Shown: piece by piece, positions 56,006-64,000 of the stretch
Position numbering within the stretch: position 1 is the first letter of the stretch
How the letters are laid out: the number at the start of each line of letters is the position of its first letter
Assembly (NCBI GenBank): GCA_037355855.1
Contig: CM074758.1
Location: 8,219,001 to 8,283,000 of the forward strand
Direction of reading: 5' to 3'
Source: Pseudo-nitzschia pungens
Taxonomy: Eukaryota; Bacillariophyta; Bacillariophyceae; Bacillariales; Bacillariaceae
Length of the DNA: 64,000 bases
The notes under the pieces: generated by a model
The model's database searches: none
Seen by the model: only the letters and a program-made list of their open reading frames with translations
What the model was told of the DNA's origin: nothing
Made by a program: the position numbers and the translations under genes

Positions 56006-57194
56006 TTAATTCAGACTATCGAATTCGATTAGTTTGTTCACACAGTCGTCAACGTCTAGGTCCTCCAGTGCGTCGAACAAACTGCCTGTTGAAGACCCCG
56101 GAAGCTTAATTTGAGGGTCAAGACACCACTCCTTGATCCTCGATGCACTTATCCCAGCGTCGAGAAGCTTTTTGCCCAGCGTATCCGACTCCAGGTCGAG
56201 ACTCAACCAGTTCAGTTTTTCTGCCAAGGCCTCGAAGGGAGAAGCCGATGCATGAACGCCATTGTCTGAATTGTTGGGAATGGAAGAGAGCCCGAGCTCG
56301 TTGTATTGTTCCAAAATCGATCGGCGGATGGATTTTGGCGGGGCATTGTTGGGATTGGTAGGGCCTAGAATGTCGTGCCGAAAGGACGACCAAGAAAGAT
56401 TGTCCGGATCCCATTCTACGACAAAACCGCGGATTCCGTTGTCTTTGCCAACAAATTTCGACCGCATTGTCATAAAGAAGGCGTTGAAAACGTAGAGCTC
56501 TGGCTTGTCGTTAACGGATACTTTTCCTGTTGGGAACGAAAGTTGAGACGGGAATGTGTCAGAAGCAGAGCACACAATCAGTAAATAGCATTGGAAGAAC
56601 GACAATGGTTTGCATTCTGGTTGACGCACCACAATAGAAGCCACCTCCAAATTTCACGGTGGATACTTTGTTCCAAGCTTGATTCAACTCTTCCGGAGTG
56701 CACCCGAAACGCTTGCATGCGTCGATTGCATTCGCTGCCCGGTTTTCCTCCAGCACCGCATCCCATTCCTCTCCAAAGGTTTCCCGAAATGTTTCCCGGG
56801 GGACAGGTATCTTTTCGGCCGGCAATATGGTCGCCTTTGACGCAATCGAATAGTAATGTTGATCGATGAGACCCTTTTCGTCGATTTCCTCTCCATCGAT
56901 ATCCACTTGGGAAAGAATTTTGATACCAGCACTTGCCAGTTTGTCTACGACCAGATCTTGGACACTCTCTGTGTTTGCGTGGGGTTTGACAAACACAAAT
57001 GCCGAATTCAGCAACTTTTGTGGCGGAGCGGCAGTAGCTCCGCATGTGTCTGTTGGGACGGGACTCTGTGTTGCTAACGCACAACGACTCATGGCTACCA
57101 CAATGAAGATCAAATGAAGCAATAGGGAATTCGTAGAATTTGTCCAAGACCCATGTGTCCGTTTATCGGCATCAAGATGAAGAATCGACGTCAT
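56006..57194 (-). CDS. Nucleoside diphosphate kinase-fold protein (divergent)
   Basis: Two exons, 57194-56630 and 56526-56006, join in phase across a 103-bp intron (FYCG/KVSVN); 361 aa. A hydrophobic N-terminal stretch (SLLLHLIFIVVAMSRCALA) could be a signal anchor; the ATG at 57090-57092 would remove it. The core starts FVFVKPHANTESVQDLVVDKL, an NDK-like first strand and helix (usual ALIKPDA). It continues QHYYSIASKA, VKFGGGFYC, YVFNAFFMTMRSKFV and LSWSSFRHDILGPTNP (the NDK V-x-G-x-T-x-P area). It then reaches DNGVHASASPFEALAEKLNW, which aligns with the NDK active-site N-x-x-H-G-S-D-S. His280 would be the phosphorylated residue, with Ala and Ala in place of Gly and Asp. Similar enlarged NDK-like proteins occur in protists and algae; activity is uncertain. 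It converges with URB2, 21 bp between stops. Confidence 0.7.
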
Positions 57195-57712
57195 TTTCTA
57201 TGATCCTCCGATAATACCTTGAGATTAGTGCCAAGCCCAAAATGGAATAATGTGCCAGCGGAGCGCTTCACACCTGATGGTTGGTTTCGTTGCCCTCTCG
57301 CTACACAAGTCAACGGATGAGAGGATCTACTGCAGCCGACAATGAATCGTCTATTCCGATGGCAGCTTGTTACGGAGTTTGTGTCCGATGTCACATGTCA
57401 AACAACGGCAGATAGCAGAGGGCAAGCTCCAGACTGCAGAGTCGGTAACGTCGGTCTATGTTTTACAGTAACCTTACCGTATACCGATATCACTATGAAA
57501 TCCGAACCAGGGGTCGACCCCTGATCCCAACGTCATCGAGTCACGATCTGAAGATAAGATTGAATATCATCCCTAAAAAACTAAGGTTACCGGTAATTAC
57601 GGGTGATATTGCACGAATACCGTAGGGGTAAACGTATGTACGTGGACGTATGATATGTACCCTAGAACGTACGGTGGGAGATTGAAGGTGGGATACAAAG
57701 ATGAATGAATCA
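57195..57712. other. Intergenic region upstream of the NDK-like gene
   Basis: About 0.5 kb. Contains GTAACCTTACCGTATACC near 57468, TAAGGTTACCGGTAATTAC near 57581, and a 16-bp perfect palindrome (CAGGGGTCGACCCCTG, 57508-57523). No gene seen. Confidence 0.4.
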
Positions 57713-58035
57713 GGTGCTCGGAACGCAAATACGACAAACGAAGTCGAAGGGAACGCAGATAGGGTATTTTGAGTGGAAATTTTTTGCTTGGTACGCTAAT
57801 AGGGTAAAAAACCAAAATGGGGAGAAATCCGGTACGCAAATCTGGTAATTATCATCTGATGATATTTTTTTGTATGTGCTTAACACTGTTTAACAATAGG
57901 GCAATATTGCGTATACCATGCACGATACAACACGTGCACCGAAACATGCACGGCAACATACACGATAACATACACGATAACATACACGATAACATACACG
58001 GTAACATACACGGTAACATACATACGGTATCAAGC
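57713..58035 (+). mobile_element. One-ended, older copy of the Mutator-like element
   Basis: Bases 57713-57865 match the inverted end of the element at 30144-30293 (GGAACGCA(A/G)ATACGACAAA, GGTACGCTAATAGGGTAA, AACCAAAATGGGG). They are clearly more diverged than the two ends of that copy are from each other. The match continues into the subterminal GGGCAATATTGCGT and an array of GATAACATACAC 12-mers (57952-58025), then stops. No opposite inverted end or target duplication is visible, so the copy is truncated or rearranged. Confidence 0.75.
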
Positions 58036-58757
58036 CCCGAATGAATCATCAAAACAACAATCTCTTTCCGTAAGGTTACGATTACAAGGACGTATCAGGT
58101 ACCAGGTAAGGTAAAGTACCGTAAGTTACTGACAGTACGAGATAACCTTAGTTGATAGCCCAAAAGCACTACGAGTTTCAAAGATTTCGAAGCACCAATA
58201 CGGTAATCTTAATCTTACGAGTAATTACGGTACAAGTAACCTTACTCGTACTTTCACTTCGTACTTGTAATACACGCTCGTAACGTAAGATTACCGTACG
58301 TAAAACGTGCGTAACGGTAGATGAATCAAAAAATGATGAATCTTTTTTACTTGACTCGTACGGTAAACCTTACGTGTAAGACGGTAGAAGTAATTTTGTT
58401 AGTGTTTTGATTTTGAAAGAGTCAGTCTCAAGTCTCTGGAAGAAGGGAAGATGCCCAGACATCATGTCAAATATCATCTGGCACAAAAGTGGAAGGGAGT
58501 AAGATAATGAGAATAAGAGCTGCTGTGATATGTTAGAAAAAGTGTCATCGATAGCATCTTGATTACATTGTTGTGAAGAGACGGAAAACCAGGTTGTTGT
58601 TTTTTCATACCTGAGCATAGGGACTACAGACATTCATAGGTTACTGAGAAAAAAAGTAAATTCGATTTCTAAAACTGTCGTAAATTATTCTTTTCACTAC
58701 GAACCATCGTGCGTGTACAGAAATTTGTTGAACTACGAGATAAGAATTTTCATCGCC
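58036..58757. other. Intergenic region, motif-rich
   Basis: About 0.7 kb. Bases 58068-58380 are dense in GTAAGGTTACG, TAACCTTAC, AATCTTACGAGTAATTACGG and ACCGTACG-like words. The rest is featureless. It contains the 3' flank of the HMG-box gene. Confidence 0.4.
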
Positions 58758-60122
58758 CTAGACACCCCACTGACCGTACTCTCTATTCGGTCCACTTGCC
58801 CCAACTCCTGGCGATGGAGAGGCTGTTGAATTGAAATTACTAACCCCCGTGAGACTATCGATGTACCTGTTTGCGTTTTCCCTTGTCATCGAGTAGCACG
58901 TATATTGGACACGGTATTTGCGATCAATGCCGTTGCGGTCGGCTAATATCACCTCCATTCCTGGCGGCATTGAACAGTTTTCGTTGCGACCTACTGAGTA
59001 AGGCTGGGCTTCGGTGTTGCCGTCCGCTGCGGGTCGCGGAAAAAAATCCGGTGGGGCAGGTGCTTGGACCGTACCACCGCTAGCAAGGGGATTCAGTGCT
59101 TCGAAAACACTATTGTGTTGCAAGGCATGTGGAGGCGGGCGGGCTGACTGATCTGCGTGAAATGAACGGTAAGAGATCGAAGTTGTTCCGGGAGGTAGCA
59201 ATGAAACAGAAGAAACCATCGACTCCGGGGGATGTGTAAGTACGACAGAATTTCCAACTCTCTCCCCAATAGCGACGACCTGAACCGAACGCGGACCCTT
59301 CGGGAATCTCATGTCGAAGGTGGAATCTTGAATGGAGGTGGTGGAAGATACAATACTGGATAACACAGGTGTCTGAGACGCTGCTCGTTTGTCTTCTTCT
59401 TCGTATTTCTTGGCCTTCCTTTCGTGATAAGCATCCATTTCTTTGCGATAACGCTCGCTATCCTTCTCGGCGAGTTTCTCGTATCCTTTCTTGTCGGTAT
59501 TGCTGAGATCTCTCCATTTTTTCCCGATTATCTTTCCCAAGCCTTCGAATCCGATTCTCGGGCCGTTACTCTCTTGTTGATTTGCAATGATCTTCGTTCT
59601 CTCAGCTTGAAAGTAAAGATTATAAGCACTTAAAGGTCTCTTTGGCATCCCCTTTGGTTTCTTCTTCCTCCTCGAAATTGGAAGGCATTCCGACTTCTTC
59701 TTTGTCGACGAATCATTCTTCGATATATCCAACGTCGTTTCGCCATTAGAATATCTGACTTTTCCGGATGATTGACGATGATGGGTTCTCTTGCGACTTT
59801 GATGATTTGTTGCTTTTGTGTCAATGGGTAAGGGGTCATACGCAGGAGAAGAATTGCGGTGGTTTCTTGAAGCTATGTGGGAGGGAAGAGGGGGGAAAGG
59901 CACCGATTGGGAATTCGTATGATGGACATCTTCTTCCACACCCCCAAACGTTGAAAAGACGTCCATTTCCTTTGTAACAGAAAAAGGATCTACCGGCCAG
60001 TCATCAAAATCCATTGTAGGGGTATCAACGGCTTCGTGTGGAGCATTGTTCACTGGTGAAGTGCTGTTGGTGCGAAGTTCGCTCCCAAATGTGAATTCGT
60101 TATTCTGGATCATATTCGCCAT
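58758..60122 (-). CDS. HMG-box protein
   Basis: Single exon, 454 aa, ATG start. A disordered Ser/Pro/His-rich N-terminus with a basic patch (SRRKKKPKG) leads into one HMG box at about 160-235: MPKRPLSAYNLYFQAERTKI, GFEGLGKIIGKKWRDL, and YEKLAEKDSERYRKEMDAYH. The Pro/Tyr/Phe/Trp positions expected to build the L-shaped three-helix DNA-bending fold are present. A mixed-charge tail (ERKAKKYEEEDKRAAS) follows directly. The C-terminal third is Pro/Ser-rich until a compact conserved-looking module near the end (GMEVILADRNGIDRKYRVQY and MTRENANRYIDSL). It is probably nuclear and chromatin- or promoter-associated. The specific family member cannot be named. Confidence 0.85.
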   Translation of the reverse strand: MANMIQNNEFTFGSELRTNSTSPVNNAPHEAVDTPTMDFDDWPVDPFSVTKEMDVFSTFGGVEEDVHHTNSQSVPFPPLPSHIASRNHRNSSPAYDPLPIDTKATNHQSRKRTHHRQSSGKVRYSNGETTLDISKNDSSTKKKSECLPISRRKKKPKGMPKRPLSAYNLYFQAERTKIIANQQESNGPRIGFEGLGKIIGKKWRDLSNTDKKGYEKLAEKDSERYRKEMDAYHERKAKKYEEEDKRAASQTPVLSSIVSSTTSIQDSTFDMRFPKGPRSVQVVAIGERVGNSVVLTHPPESMVSSVSLLPPGTTSISYRSFHADQSARPPPHALQHNSVFEALNPLASGGTVQAPAPPDFFPRPAADGNTEAQPYSVGRNENCSMPPGMEVILADRNGIDRKYRVQYTCYSMTRENANRYIDSLTGVSNFNSTASPSPGVGASGPNREYGQWGV

Positions 60123-62485
60123 TCTTAGGTCTTACTGGAAGCCAGGTGTTGATGTCTTGTGCTGTTGTGCCACTTTATGGTTCAAATTTAAATTTTGCCC
60201 CACGAAACGCGACTTCTGCGTCGATGATAAAAAAAAGAAGATGGATGAAGTGTCGTCAATTCTGCGCCAACTGCTGCCTGTTTCCTGGTGAGTGCAGGTG
60301 TTTTCTTCCCTAGATTCAATTTGAAGATTATTTACAGTATTTGGTGAATGGAATGGATGTATGAGGGAGTAAGATTAGTGTTCGACTCGAGGGCAAGCCT
60401 TCTTAAACTTCCCATAAAGCATTTGGATTGTTGCAAAGCGGCTCTTTCATAGGCGATTTCATAAGTAAAATCTGATTGTTAAGTGTAAAAGTAGGAATAT
60501 TGTTCTTCGACAGCGTAGAATCTTAATAGATTGCATGAATTTTCAAACTTCATCGACGAAAAAGAATAGCAATCAGATTTTGTACTTATTGGACTTCTCG
60601 TGTGCGACAAAGGGTTTTGCAAATGATTACACAAGCATTTTTTTGCGACTCTTGTTGCACACTTCAAGCGCATGCCCTCACACAAATAACAATTCCTCCA
60701 CTGTTCCAGATGTTCCGTTACTGTACGTGTAGAAGAAAATGAGAAGTCGATGAATCTAATTAGGAAACCGATTGATTTCTGAACGTGTACTCCATAATTA
60801 AAACAGAGTAAGCCCTTCAAAAATTAGGAAGGGGTTGGAAACTGCCGCACCGTAAGACTTACTCAAACAAGAATTGAGGATGATACCGGTAAACATTCCG
60901 AGCACCAATACTTGGTCGTGCAAATAGAGGTAATTACCGTACGGTAGGAGTTGATCCTGATGACTAGATGCAGCAGCTCAATCTTACTGTAGCGTATGCA
61001 ACGTAGCGGTAGTTGCATGAAGGGCTGATTCTTTTGTGTTAACATAATACAAAGCTGAACAACCACTGTCAAAGCTTTGAAACCTAAAGGAGGATGAATG
61101 ATACGTACTACCGAACTCTGTATCTACTTATCAATTTTGCTTTCCATTTCTGTTGGATCTACGGATGAGTACTGTATCATGGAATGTATCCTATACAGCA
61201 CTTCATTGGGTTTGGTAATGTTTTCCTACAACAGGTTAACTGTTAAATGACGATACTGCTGTATGTATTGCTACTTGTTTACTTTGTAATCTATTTTCTT
61301 TTGCTGGGGTCATTCATGCTAATAGTACTACTAGCACTATGACCTCAAAATTACAACTACTACTAGTAGCTAGGTACTATCAGACAATCACCATAGCTAT
61401 GGTGCTGCAGAAAATACTATGGTGGAGACTGGAGAGTGTGCTAGGTCCTGTTGCAAGGGTCTGTGCCAATACAGTGGTCACTTGACAGTGTACATAACAG
61501 CACACTTACTAACAGCATACAGTAACAAGGAATTTATATGAGCTTGCTTTGAGCTACTCAAATAGCCTCTCTCAGATCACGCAAGAGCAGTATCCAGCCT
61601 TGCTTGGGTCGTACAAGATAACAAATGAAGCTGGTCAACATCTGAACTCATGGAATTACACCAATATTGTTTAGTTTCACACCCTCAAATTTTATGATTG
61701 CTCCGGTATTATTTTATGATTGGCACACTAGCAAGTAATTATGATCAGACACGGGATTCTGAAATGAGGAAAAACTCAATTTGTTTCTGAACTTGGTACT
61801 GTCCTTGTTTCTACGGACAGAAATATTTATACCTGAGCCTCAAAGCTCGATGAAAATCTGCAATTCAGGATCCGTACCGAGTTCCCAAAAGTCAACAACA
61901 TTCACCATCTGAATAATTCTGTTGTATCCTCTCAATAGTACTGAATACATCCATCCTATTGAATATTTGATACTTTGACAGCAAGGAAAATACCTCTTCT
62001 TGGAGGACATTGACTGAAATTTGAGGTCATCACACATTAGCCAACCATTTGAATGGAAATGCTGCTCCCTGTGATGCGGGGCAGTCAAATGATCTCTGCT
62101 ACACTACTTATTGGTAATGGACAAAACTCTCCAACTGCTGACGTTTTGAATGTAGGTTGCAAGCCTTTATTCAAAACTAGATATGATGCAACCATTTTGT
62201 TTCTCTTCTTGACAAAGAGAGCACATCAGTTGTGCGTAGTACTATTATTTATTTGTGCTGGGCACTGAGTGCTGGTTCCAGACGAGCTTTCAGAGTGAAG
62301 ATGTCAATTCTATTGATTTGAAATTTCATTGCAAGAGTTTCATGACTGGTGTAGCAGTGACGACATTGTTTTGCTTTTTTGAGAACAAAAGTACAGAAAC
62401 AAGGTGATTCAAGCAAAGTGTGTGTTTTTTCCCCATAACCACGAATTATTAATTTAAAAAAAGTAACGATAAAGTCGAACTTTAA
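60123..62485. other. Long intergenic region, no gene seen
   Basis: About 2.4 kb. It has ACTACTAGTAG-type triplet stretches (61325-61370) and otherwise unstructured AT-rich DNA. Open frames at 60479-60820 and 61840-62088 (minus) are short and unrecognised. No RNA gene found. Confidence 0.4.
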
Positions 62486-64000
62486 CTATGCGTTTGGACT
62501 GTTGATTGATTCCAATACAGAAATACTACTCTGAGCACTTGATCTTCGACTTTTCCTTGATGTCTTCACAAGTAACGGAGGGTTTTCTTTATCTTCCACG
62601 AGAATCCTATCATGAGTTGTTTCATGCCCTGTGCTCACAGGAACACGTTCACAGCCATTTGATGCCTCAGTAACAGTTTCATCGTCACTGTACGAACCAT
62701 CAAATATTGCATCATCAATTTTATTTTCGTCTTCATCATTAATGTTGTCTTCGTATCCTTGAACCCTAGAGAGCAAGTCGATCAGAGGGTTCAAAGCTTT
62801 CAGGCTTGCGGCGTCCTCTAGAAAGCAAAGTTCTTCCATATAGTCCTTGAGCTTTCCAAGTCGTTCTTTTTCATGGTTCTTAATCTTGATATCTAGATTT
62901 CCCAAAAATTTGCACAACGATCTCAACTGTGTTACACTAAGTTCCTTTTCATTCTTGGTCAAAAACCGTGCTACCTGAAGACTTGCCGACAACGCTGTAT
63001 CAAAATTTACTGTCGCGGATTCACCAGCAGTTTCAGTAGAAGTACTATTTTCACACCCAGGTCCATCGCCAATCGCAACGGAGTATACATAATCGACTAT
63101 GTTGACCAATGGAAATGCAGCAGCGCGTTTCTTTGATTTCTTGACCGTCGAACCGGTCAGAGCCAACTCAAGCGCTTTCTCAGTGGAGTCGAGAAGTTTC
63201 CTCCTACATTCACTTGACTTCAGACAGAAAGCAGGGAAGAACAGACTGAAAAGCTGTTGCAATCTTAAAGGAGAACCAACATCTTTGACGTCAACATCCT
63301 CGTCGGTGGGCTCACTTTGTCGGCCGTACTTGTTCGGATCTAAAAATGAGACCAGTAGGAAAGCAAGGACGCTGCTATCCGATATTTGAGCCGAAAATAA
63401 CAATTTCGTGGCTACTTCTGCAGCAACTGTTGCTATCGTTGTGTTTTTGTGCTGCATCATTTCTTGTACAATCTCAAGTAAACACAAACTGTCTCCAGTA
63501 CTTGAGTAGTTGGATGGCTGTAGAATATCCGAAAACAAGAGAGCCCAATCGCATAGACCTAGAAGAGCTTGTGCTCTACATTGGATCGCTTCTTCTTCGT
63601 TTGCTGCAATTCCCAGAAGAATTGGTTTGAATTCAGAAAGGATTGTAGCTGGACTCGAAAATAGACCCAATTTCCCAAAGCAGCATATACCGATTTCACG
63701 AACTATTCGATTGGAGTTGGTCACTGCGGAGAGAATAATTTTCGTCATTAGGTCGAAAAGATCATGGGTTGAAAGACTCGAGGGAGAATTTTCCAACACA
63801 ACTGAGAAAATAAATAGGACACGTGTATGGCCCGTATCATCGCCATCACCCAAACTAGCTGACGATGTTAAGTTAGCTAGAATCAGTGAAATAGCATTGA
63901 AAAAATCAAATTCATTCTCATGAGTAGCCCGAAGAGCCTCCACACATTCTTCAACGAGGTCATCAGGCGTTTCCGCGTTGGCTAAAATGTGATTCATAAC
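62486..64000 (-). CDS. Condensin subunit CAP-G/Cnd3, C-terminal part (runs off the window)
   Basis: The last 503 or more codons of a gene whose 5' part lies beyond position 64000. A Met codon at 63995-63997 is internal, since CAP-G proteins are about 900-1000 aa. The fragment is made of HEAT-like helical pairs. It contains the Cnd3 signature NRIVREIGICCFGKLGLFS, then CRAQALLGLCDWALLF and LQQLFSLFFPAFCLKSSECR, where chicken/yeast CAP-G have the corresponding 'LR.L..FFP.Y' segment. The tail is acidic then Ser/Lys-rich (SRKSRRSSAQSS), with likely mitotic phosphorylation sites. CAP-G with CAP-H and the SMC2/SMC4 pair forms condensin I, which binds DNA and compacts chromosomes. The window contains no other condensin gene. 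Confidence 0.75.
   Translation of the reverse strand, partial: VMNHILANAETPDDLVEECVEALRATHENEFDFFNAISLILANLTSSASLGDGDDTGHTRVLFIFSVVLENSPSSLSTHDLFDLMTKIILSAVTNSNRIVREIGICCFGKLGLFSSPATILSEFKPILLGIAANEEEAIQCRAQALLGLCDWALLFSDILQPSNYSSTGDSLCLLEIVQEMMQHKNTTIATVAAEVATKLLFSAQISDSSVLAFLLVSFLDPNKYGRQSEPTDEDVDVKDVGSPLRLQQLFSLFFPAFCLKSSECRRKLLDSTEKALELALTGSTVKKSKKRAAAFPLVNIVDYVYSVAIGDGPGCENSTSTETAGESATVNFDTALSASLQVARFLTKNEKELSVTQLRSLCKFLGNLDIKIKNHEKERLGKLKDYMEELCFLEDAASLKALNPLIDLLSRVQGYEDNINDEDENKIDDAIFDGSYSDDETVTEASNGCERVPVSTGHETTHDRILVEDKENPPLLVKTSRKSRRSSAQSSISVLESINSPNA

Noticed and set aside
57508..57523. 16-bp perfect palindrome CAGGGGTCGACCCCTG
   Set aside because: A single isolated palindrome with no neighbouring context; not enough to call a site.
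1..64000. tRNA and rRNA genes
   Set aside because: I looked for GTTCGA-type T-loops and paired acceptor stems around each and found none that fold as tRNA; no rRNA-like sequence seen. A covariance search would be decisive.

Overview
The window is nuclear DNA of a photosynthetic stramenopile, most probably a pennate diatom. Three things point that way. Introns are short (about 85-240 bases) with GT-AG borders and microexons. Several proteins have a diatom look: a GKTIALGTF-type AP2-like domain protein with a polyglutamine tail, a WYT-motif protein, and a signal peptide followed by an EAF/SAAP plastid motif. Gene-poor stretches are filled with TACG/GGTACC/TAAGGTTAC-rich DNA. The species cannot be fixed from this sequence alone.

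Layout. 0-14 kb is a compact gene block: SNRNP27-like splicing factor (-), dynactin p50 (+), ACOT9-like mitochondrial thioesterase (+), a zinc-ribbon protein (+), a mitochondrial RCC1-like protein (-) and two lineage-specific hypotheticals (-). 14.5-16 kb holds a foldback-type repeat element packed with a polyG/AGC minisatellite. 16.4-21.7 kb is one large three-exon gene for a dynamin-like/SLIP-GC-type GTPase carrying two C-terminal PDZ-like domains and an N-myristoylation-type start. 23.6-30 kb is a tail-to-tail pair of protein-only RNase P genes, 54 bp apart at their stops, one with a mitochondrial-type and one with a plastid-type presequence. A 1.7-kb Mutator-like non-autonomous element with about 150-bp inverted ends and a 10-bp target duplication abuts the 5' end of the second. 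32.4 kb holds a tiny TOM7 gene. 35.2-37.4 kb is a five-exon AP2-like/polyQ gene with a 9-nt microexon, convergent with a METTL-type lysine methyltransferase gene (37.7-39.1 kb).

39.7-46.2 kb is satellite DNA: mixed 130-170-bp units, a 395-bp array, diverged 375-bp units and a 135/145-bp array. A 1.2-kb element with 17-bp inverted ends is nested in it. 47-60 kb is gene-dense again: LAMMER/CLK kinase (-), URB2 ribosome-biogenesis protein (+), an NDK-fold protein (-) and an HMG-box protein (-). A one-ended copy of the Mutator-like element lies at 57.7-58.0 kb. The window ends inside a condensin CAP-G gene (-).

Functionally the genes are mostly housekeeping: splicing (SNRNP27, CLK kinase), tRNA 5' maturation in organelles (two PRORPs), ribosome assembly (URB2), mitochondrial import and lipid metabolism (TOM7, ACOT9), chromatin (CAP-G, HMG) and transport (dynactin). 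They are unrelated in pathway and look like neighbours by chance, except for the PRORP pair.

All splice junctions were inferred by hand from GT/AG sites and reading-frame continuity; no transcripts or database searches were available.
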